Counted from the stretch's first letter, positions 32,220 through 40,661 are shown. The stretch: 64,000 nucleotides of DNA from Rubritalea squalenifaciens DSM 18772 (GCF_900141815.1 NZ_FQYR01000009.1:28596-92595), one strand, 5' to 3'. The notes: a model not told the origin generated them from the sequence alone. Numbers and translations: made by a program.

Positions 32220-33143
32220 ATGAAATTTAAACAATTACTGACAACCGCTCTGGCGGCTACCCTGACCATTGGCGGTGCCCTCGCAGGAGGCGAAGGCTGG
32301 AGCGATGATTTTGCAGCTTCCAAGAAGCAGGCAGCAGAGCAGAAGAAAGACCTGCTCATCGACTTTACAGGATCTGACTGGTGCGGATGGTGCATCAGAC
32401 TGAGCAATGAGGTCTTCAAGCATGATGCCTTCAACGAAGGCGTGAAAGACAGCTTTGTACTCGTGGAACTGGATTACCCGCGTGACAAGTCCAAGCTCAG
32501 TGAGGAAACCCAAGAGCAGAACGCCAAGCTACAGCAGCAGTATGGTATCACTGGCTTCCCGACGATTCTTCTCTGTGATGCTGAGGGTAAACCCTATGCT
32601 AAGACGGGTTACAAGCCCGGTGGCCCCGAAAAGTACGTGACACACTTGGACGAACTTCGTGCGAAGCGTACTGCCAGAGACGAAGCCTTTGCCAAGGCGG
32701 CAGAAGCTACAGGACCTGAGCAGGCCAAGCTTTACCTCGCAGCGCTTCAATCCCTTGGTTTGAGCGATAAGGTCATTGGCTCCACTTATGAAGACATCAT
32801 CGAAAAGATCAAAGCCGCGGATCCTGAGGACTCCACAGGCTTTATCAAAAAGCAGGAGGAAGCTGCCCGCCAGGAAGAGCTCAACGCCAAGCTGAGAGGT
32901 ATGAAGAAAGATGAGGTGATTACCTTCCTGGACAAGAGCTTGAAGGAAGACTGGCCGGTAGAAGGCAAGCAGCACATCATGGGCGTAAAAGCATCCTACT
33001 TGCTTCAGGATAAGAAAGTGGACGAATGCCTCAAGCTGTTGGACGAAGCTGTTAGCCTCTCTCCAGACAGCGAGACGGCCACAAAGCTGAAGCGGTTTCA
33101 TGGCATGGTAGAGAAGAACAAGGAAAAGATTCTCAGCCAGTAA
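32220..33143 (+). CDS. Exported thioredoxin-like protein with C-terminal helical repeats
   Basis: 307 residues: signal peptide (to about residue 22, ending GGALAGG) and a thioredoxin fold (about 28-145). The active site reads DWCGWC in LLIDFTGSDWCGWCIRLSNE, and the cis-proline loop reads GITGFPTILL. Like other thioredoxin_7/DUF255-type proteins, it has FKHDAF after the CxxC. The C-terminal half is helical (about 150-305), with two TPR-like hairpins (YLLQDKKVDECLKLLDEAVS). Probably a periplasmic disulfide reductase or isomerase. A strong terminator follows. Confidence 0.85.
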   Translation: MKFKQLLTTALAATLTIGGALAGGEGWSDDFAASKKQAAEQKKDLLIDFTGSDWCGWCIRLSNEVFKHDAFNEGVKDSFVLVELDYPRDKSKLSEETQEQNAKLQQQYGITGFPTILLCDAEGKPYAKTGYKPGGPEKYVTHLDELRAKRTARDEAFAKAAEATGPEQAKLYLAALQSLGLSDKVIGSTYEDIIEKIKAADPEDSTGFIKKQEEAARQEELNAKLRGMKKDEVITFLDKSLKEDWPVEGKQHIMGVKASYLLQDKKVDECLKLLDEAVSLSPDSETATKLKRFHGMVEKNKEKILSQ

Positions 33144-33169
33144 GCGGATCACCGTAAATTCTTGAGCCA

Positions 33170-33198
33170 GCCGCACAGCAAGCCTGTGCGGCTTTTTT
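33170..33198 (+). terminator. Terminator of the thioredoxin-like gene
   Basis: Perfect 9-bp stem GCCGCACAG / CTGTGCGGC with a 5-base loop, followed by TTTTTT. Confidence 0.92.
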
Positions 33199-33222
33199 GT
33201 GTTCAAGAGACGTCTATATAAT
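33194..33222 (+). promoter_or_regulatory. Sigma-70-like promoter of the small-gene cluster
   Basis: A perfect -10 TATAAT at 33217-33222 with a weak -35 (TTTTGT) 17 bases upstream that overlaps the T-run of the previous terminator. It is 41 bases before the next ATG. Confidence 0.4.
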
Positions 33223-33263
33223 CAGTCATTGTGGCTTCAAATAAGGGTGATTAGCATGCAGGT

Positions 33264-33632
33264 ATGCGAATAGTCCTAGCCATGATGTTATCCGCTCTGC
33301 CCTTGGTGGCGGAGATCCCCAAGGAGCACTTGCAGACCTTTTATCGCGTCTCGGTGGAATGCCAGAATGGCAGGTATAAGATACAGCATTTAAGGCCTGG
33401 AATGAATATTGATCCCAGTCAGGTTGAGCCTTTTGTGAAGCGGATTGATGAGTTGTTAGGAGAGCTGGTGGAGAAGAAGGCGCTCAAGCAGGAAGTCATC
33501 GAATTGAAGAATCCCAATGAGATGGAACGGGAGGAGCAGGGCAAGATGTTCAAGATGGTCATGGATGCGGTGGGAAATCTGGGAGAGGAGTATGGATTTT
33601 ATGTGGCTGCCGAAATGGTGGATATGGCCTGA
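33264..33632 (+). CDS. Small exported protein of unknown function
   Basis: 122 residues with a short signal peptide (MRIVLAMMLSALPLVAEIP). A mixed alpha/beta body includes a long charged helix (VEPFVKRIDELLGELVEKKA). No family recognised. It is the first of four closely spaced plus-strand genes, followed 11 bases later by a 34-codon small gene, then a lipoprotein and a BamE-like protein. Confidence 0.55.
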   Translation: MRIVLAMMLSALPLVAEIPKEHLQTFYRVSVECQNGRYKIQHLRPGMNIDPSQVEPFVKRIDELLGELVEKKALKQEVIELKNPNEMEREEQGKMFKMVMDAVGNLGEEYGFYVAAEMVDMA

Positions 33633-33643
33633 GAAGAGAGGTG

Positions 33644-33748
33644 ATGACAGTCCAGAAAGAGGATGCCGTTACCTTTACTCTGCGCATGCCGGAGAAGGAA
33701 TTGCTGGCCTTGAAGAAGCAATTAACGGACGCGGGTTTCATGAAATAG
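33644..33748 (+). CDS. 34-residue small protein
   Basis: A short open frame between two genes of the same strand: ATG at 33644 preceded by GAGAGGTG, stop TAG at 33746-33748. It encodes MTVQKEDAVTFTLRMPEKEL then LALKKQLTDAGFMK. The second half is a clear amphipathic helix, and the codon use fits the neighbours. It starts 11 bases after the preceding stop. It could be a genuine small protein, or the remnant of the C-terminus of a longer gene. Confidence 0.4.
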   Translation: MTVQKEDAVTFTLRMPEKELLALKKQLTDAGFMK

Positions 33749-33793
33749 AGAGAAGTGCCTAAGCTGAGGACCGGCTGGTACGTTTCTATCTCT

Positions 33794-34216
33794 ATGAGGT
33801 GGTTTTATTTACTGCTGGGAGTAGTCTTGTTCAGTGCCTGTTCTGATAAAAAGGATACCATGGCCGAGTGGCGCGCGCGGGCAGTCCTCGGGCATGGTCC
33901 GGATGGGGTACTCTTGCATTGCGAGGATACTCACAAGGTCCAAGGGGCAAGCTTTAGTGTGATTGGAGATCGAGATGAAATCATGGAATGGGTGCATGGC
34001 AAGATGCCGGATAAGCCCTATGGTACCGATGGCGTAGAGGATTTTAAGCGAGATACCTGGAGGTTGGTCTCAGTCAGGAAAACACTTATGCTCAGCCTGG
34101 GAGATAGATGCTATGTGAGTGATGAGGGAACTAATACCTACAGAGTGGAGGCGGTTCTTCATTATCTCTCTACACGTGAAATAAAGTGTGAGGTGAATGT
34201 GCTCTGGTTGTATTGA
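33794..34216 (+). CDS. Small lipoprotein of unknown function
   Basis: 140 residues from the ATG that begins a lipoprotein signal (MRWFYLLLGVVLFSAC). The longest frame starts 13 codons earlier at a GTG, but that part is not signal-like. The mature part (SDKKDTMAEWRARAVLGHGP) has no recognised domain; KMPDKPYGTDGVEDFKRDTW suggests an alpha/beta fold. Probably anchored in the outer or inner membrane by its N-terminal lipid. Confidence 0.6.
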   Translation: MRWFYLLLGVVLFSACSDKKDTMAEWRARAVLGHGPDGVLLHCEDTHKVQGASFSVIGDRDEIMEWVHGKMPDKPYGTDGVEDFKRDTWRLVSVRKTLMLSLGDRCYVSDEGTNTYRVEAVLHYLSTREIKCEVNVLWLY

Positions 34217-34250
34217 AAAAGAGACCGATCCGGAAGCGTAGATTTAGGTG

Positions 34251-34526
34251 ATGAATCTCATCATAAAATTCAAGCTGGCCGTGATATTGCTGTTCGCTGC
34301 GGTGGCGCTCGTGGTAACTGCGCTGTTTGGATGGCGGTACGTGTTCCCGCTCGACTGGTGGCGAGTGAATGAAGGGATGGAGCGTAGTGAGGTAGAAGCG
34401 CTGCTCGGTGAGCCCGATGTTGATATGCAGTCTCTCAAGGGCTTTTGCATATGGGGAGACAGTGAGGTAAGGCTTTTTATTTACATGAATGAGTGCGGGG
34501 TAGTGGAGAGCGTGCATCGGGAATGA
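34251..34526 (+). CDS. BamE/SmpA-like small membrane-anchored protein
   Basis: 91 residues. One N-terminal transmembrane helix (about 8-28) precedes WRVNEGMERSEVEALLGEPD, the sequence pattern of the SmpA/BamE fold (W, x(2), v, x, eGM, x(2), x-ev, x(2)-lLGxPd). The remainder, CIWGDSEVRLFIYMNECGVV, fits the strands of that fold. Classical BamE is a lipoprotein of the outer-membrane assembly machine. Here the anchor is a helix without a lipobox Cys, so a different role is possible. A GTG one codon upstream is an alternative start. Confidence 0.6.
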   Translation: MNLIIKFKLAVILLFAAVALVVTALFGWRYVFPLDWWRVNEGMERSEVEALLGEPDVDMQSLKGFCIWGDSEVRLFIYMNECGVVESVHRE

Positions 34527-34595
34527 TGGGCTTTGACTGTTTGCTATGGCATGAGGGCTGAGCTATCCTAATGAGTAAACCAACAAGGAGTGTGT

Positions 34596-34961
34596 ATGTT
34601 GATCATTGAACGTGTAAATGAGAAGTGTCTGGACATTCAGATGAGCGGGAAGCTGGATACTGAGGGAATGCGCAAGGCTCTGGATGAGATGGTGGAGAAG
34701 TCCCAGGGGATAGAGGACGGCCAGATGCTGTTTGATATCGTGGAGTACCACCTGCCTTCGGTCGGGGCGATCGGACTGGAGCTTTCCCGCCTGTTCCCCC
34801 TACTGAAGTGGATGCGTCAGTTCAAGCGCTGCGCGGTGCTGGCAGACAAGACCTGGCTGAAGAAGGTCAGCGAAATCGAGGTCGCTCTCATCCCTGGTAT
34901 CGAGATCAAAGGCTTTGACCGTGACCAGCGCGCCGCCGCGGAGGCCTGGCTTGCGGGCTAA
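34596..34961 (+). CDS. SpoIIAA-like (STAS/SEC14-type) protein
   Basis: 121 residues from the ATG 5 bases after a clear ribosome site (AAGGAG). The pattern GKLDTEGMRKALDEMVEKSQ, then MLFDIVEYHLPSVGAIGLEL and FKRCAVLADKTWLKKVSEIE, matches the small SpoIIAA-like family. Its typical FxR...aVvad..W and final FD..er..A.aWL (here GFDRDQRAAAEAWLAG) are present. These cytoplasmic proteins bind small hydrophobic ligands or partner proteins. The exact role is unknown. It overlaps by 4 bases the convergent small membrane protein gene. Confidence 0.8.
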   Translation: MLIIERVNEKCLDIQMSGKLDTEGMRKALDEMVEKSQGIEDGQMLFDIVEYHLPSVGAIGLELSRLFPLLKWMRQFKRCAVLADKTWLKKVSEIEVALIPGIEIKGFDRDQRAAAEAWLAG

Positions 34962-35197
34962 GCCAGAGGTCCACATAGCTGCATGAGGTAGGTCGCGATT
35001 CCTGCAAGCTGCGCAATCAGGATGATCAACGCTGGATCCTCAAGCTTCCGAGACTTCTTCCAGAAGGTCACGATCCCTGCCAGCAGGATGAGCAAACCGA
35101 AATACGTGAATACATTCACATTTCCTCCGCTGAAGGCTAACAGAAGAAAGACGCCGATGCTGTAGAGCAGAATGAGAATGTAATTCAAGCTGGCCAT
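34958..35197 (-). CDS. Small membrane protein, three transmembrane segments
   Basis: 79 residues, nearly all hydrophobic (helices about 5-22, 30-46, 54-74). The start overlaps the preceding stop by one base (TAATG), a sign of translational coupling. Last gene of a three-gene minus-strand unit with the 143-residue membrane protein and the DUF5713 protein. Confidence 0.6.
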   Translation of the reverse strand: MASLNYILILLYSIGVFLLLAFSGGNVNVFTYFGLLILLAGIVTFWKKSRKLEDPALIILIAQLAGIATYLMQLCGPLA

Positions 35198-35628
35198 TAT
35201 TGAGGCAAGCGGGAGGGTCGGATCACTTTATAATGGAGGACAATGCCTGCGATAAAGGGGGGCGCTGAAACGAACGCTAACGGCGATCTGACAAGGAATA
35301 AGGCAATGGGAACAAAGATGCCGACAAACATCATGACGTAGGCTGAAAAAATGAGAGGGAACTGTGAACGCATCAGTTTTCTCCTGGCGCAGTCAAAGAT
35401 GTCGTAGGAGATTGCCTTGGCGTTATCGTGACTCATGCCCTGACTGCGCAGGTAGTTGATGACTGCAATGTGTCCCTGGCCAGAACCTAAGATGATTTCA
35501 GCCTGGTGAATCCATTCCTGACGTTGCTGCTCATACTCCTCCTTCATGGTACAAATTGACTTCATAAAGTCATAGAGCAGAGGACTCCGATCCAGCGAGG
35601 CTAAAATGGGCGATCCATCATTCACCAC
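35197..35628 (-). CDS. Membrane protein with a cytoplasmic helical N-terminus
   Basis: 143 residues. The N-terminal soluble helical part (about 22-88) includes a long charged helix EEYEQQRQEWIHQAEIILGS and VINYLRSQGMSHDNAKAISY. Two transmembrane helices follow (about 90-112 and 115-133). The GTG start lies inside the DUF5713 gene; an ATG 21 codons in (MKSICTMKEEY) is a possible alternative. No family recognised. Confidence 0.55.
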   Translation of the reverse strand: MVNDGSPILASLDRSPLLYDFMKSICTMKEEYEQQRQEWIHQAEIILGSGQGHIAVINYLRSQGMSHDNAKAISYDIFDCARRKLMRSQFPLIFSAYVMMFVGIFVPIALFLVRSPLAFVSAPPFIAGIVLHYKVIRPSRLPQ

Positions 35629-35966
35629 TCCCTCGGAGAAATGAGTTCCTCGGGATCGGCATTGGGATAGCCGTAGGCTTTCGCGATGGTGAGGAGATCC
35701 GAGAGGATGTTTTCACGGGCGGTGGAGTCTATCTCACAGCCTTGTTCTTCAAAGTCCTCCTCCAGATCATTGAATTCCAGGGTGGCGGCATGCGTGCGCT
35801 TGTAGAATTCCTGGAGATCGGCTGGCGGGTTGGTTTCCAGTTGCAGGCAGAGTCGATCTAGAATGGCTTTGGCACGGCAGACGAGTGGCTTCGGGTAGGA
35901 CTCATCGATATACAGGTTACTGAGGAAGGCGTAGTCTTCGAGTTTGCCGTTGGTGATCGTGCTCAT
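35622..35966 (-). CDS. DUF5713 family protein
   Basis: 114 residues starting at MSTITNGKLEDYAFLSNLYI. The longest frame runs 42 codons further upstream but without protein-like sequence. The order YAFLSNLYIDESYPKPLVCR, KRTHAATLEFNDLEEDFEEQ, IDSTARENILSDLLTIAKAY and a final ISPREW matches the DUF5713 family closely. The family is small, cytoplasmic, of unknown function and often found in genomes as an isolated gene. Its stop overlaps the next gene by 7 bases. Confidence 0.85.
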   Translation of the reverse strand: MSTITNGKLEDYAFLSNLYIDESYPKPLVCRAKAILDRLCLQLETNPPADLQEFYKRTHAATLEFNDLEEDFEEQGCEIDSTARENILSDLLTIAKAYGYPNADPEELISPREW

Positions 35967-36279
35967 GGCGCTGCTCCTTTCTGTCGGGGTTTCCCGTCTT
36001 TTTGGGTACCCATCAGTATACACTAGATGAGCCTTTGGAACAAGGGGTAGAGTGTTTTGTCTTGGAGGGGAGATCGAGCGGATGCCGTTCACCCTATTGG
36101 CAACCTTTGCTGGGGATGCGAGCTTGGAGGTTTGTGACTTAATTTGGATCAGTAGCGATAATGCAGTGTTAAAATCTTTACGCTAGTATCTGTTAGTGTA
36201 GTCTACAAGCCTCCTCCCCAAGGAGCGGGACTGTGTGTTGTAGTCCGGCGATGGTATTGATTAAACCAAATATAGAATA
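35967..36279. other. 313-base divergent intergenic region
   Basis: Separates the DUF5713 unit (minus) from a small membrane protein (plus). No convincing gene, hairpin or promoter pair was seen. Confidence 0.4.
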
Positions 36280-36678
36280 ATGTTAGATATGGAAACTCCT
36301 TATGCTACACCAAACAGTTCGCCGGATTCGGGTGTCATTTTAGAAGCTGATCAACTCTTGCTGGATAAAGCCGCTAGCGGCTTGTCGCTCATCAATCTGG
36401 CGATTCTGGTAAACATCTGCTCGGTAGTCTTGATGTACGCGGTCAGTCCTCTGCTGGGCCTGCTGGCTCTTGTGGGTCTGGTGATGGCCTTGGTCGGGAT
36501 CATTCGAGTCGGTGTGGGAACCAAGGCGGGTACGTTGATGACCGTGTTTTACGTGCTCCTCATGTTTGTTCCTTACCTGAACATCCTGATTCTTCTGGCA
36601 GTCAACTCCCGCGCCAGTAACCACCTCAAGAAGCATGGTTACAAAGTAGGTCTCGTGGGTGCCAAGAAGCCTTCCTAG
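36280..36678 (+). CDS. Small membrane protein, two to three transmembrane segments
   Basis: 132 residues. A polar N-terminus (about 1-35) precedes hydrophobic segments at about 36-58, 60-78 and 86-108, and the C-terminus is basic (SNHLKKHGYKVGLVGAKKPS). The last part, hydrophobic then ASNHLKKHGYKVG, recurs in many verrucomicrobial DUF4190/GYF-associated membrane proteins. Translation could also start at the ATG three codons later. Confidence 0.6.
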   Translation: MLDMETPYATPNSSPDSGVILEADQLLLDKAASGLSLINLAILVNICSVVLMYAVSPLLGLLALVGLVMALVGIIRVGVGTKAGTLMTVFYVLLMFVPYLNILILLAVNSRASNHLKKHGYKVGLVGAKKPS

Positions 36679-36735
36679 CAGCCTGCGCTTCGGTCTTGCT
36701 ACGGTCCGGGGAGTGTATGCTATGCTTTCCGGACG

Positions 36736-37341
36736 ATGTGCAGCGTCTATGATCTAGCCAAAAAGCAGCCGGCTCAGCAGGACTTTGATCTGCTAGAGGG
36801 CGTGATGGAGGTGCTGCAGGCGATGGATGAGCGCCGCCTCATCCGGCGTACGGACAGAGCCCCAGTGATGCTGGCGGATGGCACGGTGGAAGAAATGCAC
36901 TGGGGCTATATGCGCCAGGGGCTGGGGCCAGTGAACAATGCCCGCAGTGAGAAGCTGGATTCCCCCATGTGGCGGGACTCCTTTGCCGAGCGGCGCTGCC
37001 TGATCCCGGTGGCGCATTTCTTTGAATGGTCGGGCCCCAAGGGGAGCAAGCGTACCCACCGCTTCGAGCATCCCGCCGGTGAGTGGCTCTGGATGGCGGG
37101 GATGTGGGAGGAAAGCCGGGAATATGGCCGCTGCTACACCATGCTGACCACGGCAGCCAATTCCCTGATGGAGCCGATCCATAAGCGCATGCCAGCAGTT
37201 CTGGTGGGCGAGGAGATCCCGGCCTATCTGGCCGGCGACCTGCGGGCGTTTAACCCCAGTGCGGGTTGTCTGCGGGTAGAGGACGCCCTGAATCCTCTGC
37301 TGAAGAATCCGCCCACTCACCAGCAGGGGGAGTTATTTTAG
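36736..37341 (+). CDS. SRAP family DNA-abasic-site crosslink protein (HMCES/YedK)
   Basis: 201 residues, the usual length. All catalytic residues of the SOS-response-associated peptidase family are visible: Cys2 directly after Met (MCSVYDL), Asn68 in PVNNARSEKLD, Glu97 in HFFEW and His149 in EPIHKRMPAVL. Met removal exposes Cys2, which forms a covalent thiazolidine crosslink with abasic sites in single-stranded DNA and shields them during replication. It appears to be a stand-alone gene with no SOS genes beside it. Confidence 0.95.
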   Translation: MCSVYDLAKKQPAQQDFDLLEGVMEVLQAMDERRLIRRTDRAPVMLADGTVEEMHWGYMRQGLGPVNNARSEKLDSPMWRDSFAERRCLIPVAHFFEWSGPKGSKRTHRFEHPAGEWLWMAGMWEESREYGRCYTMLTTAANSLMEPIHKRMPAVLVGEEIPAYLAGDLRAFNPSAGCLRVEDALNPLLKNPPTHQQGELF

Positions 37342-37450
37342 GGCTAGCTAGGAGGCTGCTGACCCATTTGGACGGGTAGTTTTTATGCAATGATAATCAA
37401 GTATTCATAAAGGATATGCTCTCTATTCACGTTAGAACGAGTGTGTTACA

Positions 37451-37479
37451 TTGACTGTGATAGAAAAATCTCCTATAGA
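37451..37479 (+). promoter_or_regulatory. Sigma-70-like promoter
   Basis: TTGACT, exactly 17 bases, then TATAGA, 17 bases before the next gene's ATG. It matches the consensus in 5 of 6 and 4 of 6 positions. Confidence 0.55.
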
Positions 37480-37495
37480 CAGCTGTTAGCACACG

Positions 37496-37873
37496 ATGAC
37501 AATTAAAGGCATACTCTTGATAGGAATGGCGATGGCGGGGGCCTATGTCTCCACCACCTATGTGAGTAAAGAGGTAAAACAGGCCAATAAATCCACCCCG
37601 GAAGCCAGTCTTCAAGGGAAGTGGCGTCCTGTTGGTTACACCGCGACCCGCTTCCAGAGTCTTGAGTTCCGGGAGAATTTCATCATCCTTACGCTACACA
37701 ACCAGGGGGATCCGGATATCAGGCGCTTTATCCAGGACAGGGTGGATAAGAAACTCATCATCGATGAGCGTTTCGGAGAAGATACGGTGATGAGTTATGA
37801 GTTAGACGGCGATGAACTGAAGCTCAAGGCTCCGGGGGTCGGTCAGACTCTACAATGGAAACGAGGAAGGTAG
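37496..37873 (+). CDS. Small exported or membrane-anchored protein
   Basis: 125 residues. An N-terminal hydrophobic segment (MTIKGILLIGMAMAGAYVST) could be a signal anchor. Beta-rich remainder: ASLQGKWRPVGYTATRFQSL and a final LKLKAPGVGQTLQWKRGR, in the style of lipocalin-like/DUF4923 'LxGxWxxxG' small beta-barrel proteins. No firm family. A good sigma-70 promoter lies directly upstream. Confidence 0.55.
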   Translation: MTIKGILLIGMAMAGAYVSTTYVSKEVKQANKSTPEASLQGKWRPVGYTATRFQSLEFRENFIILTLHNQGDPDIRRFIQDRVDKKLIIDERFGEDTVMSYELDGDELKLKAPGVGQTLQWKRGR

Positions 37874-37928
37874 ATTTCCTGGTATCACGGCTGTATCAAG
37901 TCTCCATGCTCTGCTATGGATGTAGCCC

Positions 37929-39230
37929 GTGTTCAGACAAGTAGCAGACAGAGTCTTTCGAATCCTGACATCAGAGGCAGACGGAAGGGTGTGTAAGGAC
38001 CTCCCGGAAGAAGCCTGCAGGAGGCAGCCGGAGAACTTTTGCAAGCATGTCCTCTCACTGATCTTGACCAAAACGGCGGATGGTCTGATTGATCCCAAGC
38101 TGGTTCTCAGCTGGCTGATGACGGTACTGGGGGCACCTGCTGCCTATATCGGGATGCTGGTGCCAGTACGCGAGGCAGGGGCGCTCCTGCCACAACTATT
38201 CACTGCGGGTTATCTGGATTCCCTACCACTGAGAAAATATGCTTGGGCGATCGGCAGTTTCATACAGGGGGCGTGTGCGGCTGCTATGGGGCTCGCTGTC
38301 TTGTGGATGGAGGGCGAGGCTCTGGGAGCAGTGATCATCGCGTTGCTCGCTTTGCTAGCGGTGGCTAGGAGTGTCTGCTCGGTTTGCTACAAGGATGTGC
38401 TGGGTAAGACGGTGGACAAGAGTAAACGAGGCACAGCCACTGGAGCGGCGAGTTCTTTGGCCGCAGGGCTGGTGATCTGCTACGCCCTGCTCATTGCCAG
38501 CGGATGGGTGGACCGTCTCACTCTCGTGACGGTGGGGCTCATGCTTGCAGCGCTATTTTGGAGCTTGGCTGGAGGCCTTTTCTGGACACTGACAGAAGCC
38601 CGCGGTTCCACTGCGGGTGGTGGGAACCCTTTCAAAATCGCCCTGAAGCACACCAGCTACCTGTTCACAGATCGTCAGCTTGTGTTGTTTATCCTGACTC
38701 GTGGGCTGCTAACTGCTACGGCATTGGCTCCGCCCTTCATGGTCGCTTTGGGAGCTGGGGCGAGTGGCAACGGCTTTGCAGGCCTTGGCTGGTTGGTACT
38801 GGCATCCTCATTCGCCGGACTGAGCAGCAGCTACGTATGGGGCAGGCTGGCGGACCATTCCAGTAGGAAGGTGTTGCTTCTGGCTGGTTTGTTAGGCGGT
38901 GTGGCACTCATCGCTACCTCCCTCTGTGCCTTCTACGAGGTGCTCGGGACGGCTTGGCTGCTTCCAGTCTTGCTTTACACGCTTATGGTCGCCTACCAGG
39001 GCGTGCGCTTAGGGCGGTCCACGCATCTGGTAGACATGGCTGACGTGGAAAAACGCGCGGCTTATACCGCTCTCTCAAACACCGTGATCGGCGTGCTGCT
39101 ATTGATGGGTGGAGGCTTCGGTCTCTTGGCCAATACCTATGGAGAGCTCACCGTGATTCTCGTCTTCAGCCTCATGTGCTTCGCCTCCATGGCCGGCGCC
39201 TTCTTCCTGCACGAGGTGCAGGATGATTAA
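37929..39230 (+). CDS. MFS-type transporter
   Basis: 433 residues with about 12 hydrophobic segments. The first 50 residues (MFRQVADRVFRILTSEADGR) are hydrophilic and resemble other MFS proteins of this phylum that start with a short cytoplasmic domain. The loop KDVLGKTVDKSKRGTATG and the second-half loop SYVWGRLADHSSRKVLLLAG are the typical MFS signatures between helices 2-3 and 8-9. The start codon is GTG. The substrate is unknown, and no enzyme neighbour hints at one. Confidence 0.75.
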   Translation: MFRQVADRVFRILTSEADGRVCKDLPEEACRRQPENFCKHVLSLILTKTADGLIDPKLVLSWLMTVLGAPAAYIGMLVPVREAGALLPQLFTAGYLDSLPLRKYAWAIGSFIQGACAAAMGLAVLWMEGEALGAVIIALLALLAVARSVCSVCYKDVLGKTVDKSKRGTATGAASSLAAGLVICYALLIASGWVDRLTLVTVGLMLAALFWSLAGGLFWTLTEARGSTAGGGNPFKIALKHTSYLFTDRQLVLFILTRGLLTATALAPPFMVALGAGASGNGFAGLGWLVLASSFAGLSSSYVWGRLADHSSRKVLLLAGLLGGVALIATSLCAFYEVLGTAWLLPVLLYTLMVAYQGVRLGRSTHLVDMADVEKRAAYTALSNTVIGVLLLMGGGFGLLANTYGELTVILVFSLMCFASMAGAFFLHEVQDD

Positions 39231-39277
39231 GTTTTGCCGACCCATTATGCCGACGTCTATGTCGGGAAGTGAGGTTT

Positions 39278-39880
39278 CTAGTCTCCTTGGCTATGGGGTA
39301 TGCGCTTGAGGATGGTCGGGCTTTTGTAGTCGAAGTGATTCTGGGCACCGTGCTTGTTCAGGTATTCCAGGATCTCTTTTCCGGATGCACTAAGGGTGAC
39401 GGCTTTCGGCATGAACTTGTTTTCTTTGTTTTCGTGTACCTTGCCTTTGAGCTGTCCGCCTTCTACGGCTTTCGCAAAAGCCTCCATTTCCATGGGCCAC
39501 AGGAGAAGGGTGTCTTCGCGTTCAAAACTGTATTCGGAGATCATGTAGCGGTCAGGAGTCTCATTGTCGCCTTTCTCCTTGGGCTGGAGTACGGAGATGT
39601 ATTGCCCGTGCTGTCCCTTTGCAGTGATCGCTTTTAATTCAATAATCTCGAATTTGTCATTCTCATAGGCAAGTGTGGCGGCTGCGAGTGTCGCCGGCGC
39701 TTTCTTGGGAATTTCGACCGTGAATACCATGCCGCCATGGGTCCACGCTCCATCAAAGGATTCCAGATCTCCTGTATTGGATGATTTCGTGAGTGGATGA
39801 GCCGAGTTGACTGACGAACAGCTGGTGAATGTTAGTAAGCTAAGTAGGCCCGTGGCGATGGTGGGAATCAGGGTTTTCAT
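39278..39880 (-). CDS. Lipoprotein of unknown function
   Basis: 200 residues with a clear lipoprotein signal (MKTLIPTIATGLLSLLTFTSC, then SSVN). The mature part contains ESFDGAWTHGGMVFTVEIPK and a C-terminal ASGKEILEYLNKHGAQNHFD. No domain recognised; the beta-rich middle hints at a lipocalin-like barrel. Its start overlaps the upstream membrane protein's stop (ATGA), so the two are coupled. Confidence 0.65.
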   Translation of the reverse strand: MKTLIPTIATGLLSLLTFTSCSSVNSAHPLTKSSNTGDLESFDGAWTHGGMVFTVEIPKKAPATLAAATLAYENDKFEIIELKAITAKGQHGQYISVLQPKEKGDNETPDRYMISEYSFEREDTLLLWPMEMEAFAKAVEGGQLKGKVHENKENKFMPKAVTLSASGKEILEYLNKHGAQNHFDYKSPTILKRIPHSQGD

Positions 39881-40419
39881 AGTGATGATGGGGTTTCTGA
39901 TGAAGCTGGATTCTTGGGGCTGTCCATGGCTTTGAGCTTTTTCAGGATGACTGGGGATTTTTTGATCAGAAAGACGGCTGTTAAGAAGAGGGCGATATTG
40001 ACGATGATGTGGTAGGTGTCTTCTTCGGTGAGCGGGGAGGGTTCCTCATTGTGTTTGATTGCTAGAAGGATCTGATAGATATAGTCGACCATGCGTATAA
40101 TCGACCATGCGGCTATCAGCATGGCGCTGCTTACAACAACTGCGAGGTCTAGCGATGGACTGCTAGGGATTTCCTTGTCTCTGCCTACGATCATTCGTGC
40201 GAGCTTGGGGGCTATGAGGATTAATCCAACAGCTACGATAAGTTGGAGTAAGATTGCGATCGCTGTCGTGGTGACCGATATCGCTATGAACTTCGATCCT
40301 GATTCGCTTGGGTCGTAATTCAGTCCTAGAATTGAGATAAAGGTGATTACTGAGTTGATAGATCGCAGGATGAAGTACACGCCGAGTAGTCGGAGCAGTG
40401 CTTGAATAAGGGTAATCAT
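39877..40419 (-). CDS. Membrane protein, four transmembrane segments
   Basis: 180 residues from the ATG beginning MITLIQALLRLLGVYFILRS. A GTG 15 codons earlier is possible but would overlap the divergent small gene. Helices lie at about 3-30, 45-70, 90-115 and 135-155, with a charged tail (KKLKAMDSPKNPASSETPSS). No family recognised. It is co-transcribed with the following lipoprotein gene. Confidence 0.6.
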   Translation of the reverse strand: MITLIQALLRLLGVYFILRSINSVITFISILGLNYDPSESGSKFIAISVTTTAIAILLQLIVAVGLILIAPKLARMIVGRDKEIPSSPSLDLAVVVSSAMLIAAWSIIRMVDYIYQILLAIKHNEEPSPLTEEDTYHIIVNIALFLTAVFLIKKSPVILKKLKAMDSPKNPASSETPSSL

Positions 40420-40441
40420 ATTGGCCGGTATTAGTCTGTTT

Positions 40442-40573
40442 ATGAAAATCTTGGCTGTTGCCACAGCTGTTTGGGCTTATCGCTTCGGTATCAATCAACG
40501 GGAATGTGCTGAGACGGTTTGCGCGGTATTTTTAGGGATCCTGCTAACAGTCACACTGGGTATGCTTCCCTGA
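40442..40573 (+). CDS. 43-residue putative small membrane protein
   Basis: A short plus-strand open frame divergent from the membrane protein at 39877: ATG 40442, TGA 40571-40573. It encodes MKILAVATAVWAYRFGINQR, then ECAETVCAVFLGILLTVTLG and MLP. The C-terminal part is a strong transmembrane helix with two cysteines just before it. A rho-independent terminator on the same strand 60 bases downstream supports a real transcript. No clear ribosome site is visible, so it remains tentative. Confidence 0.4.
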   Translation: MKILAVATAVWAYRFGINQRECAETVCAVFLGILLTVTLGMLP

Positions 40574-40632
40574 TTAACGATCACCTACACACCTTAGATT
40601 AGGGCAGTGGATGAAGCTCACGTCAATCCATG

Positions 40633-40661
40633 TCTCACTGAGAATCATGAGTGAGATTTTT
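40633..40661 (+). terminator. Terminator after the 43-residue small gene
   Basis: Stem TCTCACT / AGTGAGA with a 10-base loop followed by TTTTT. No other plus-strand gene ends near it. Confidence 0.65.
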
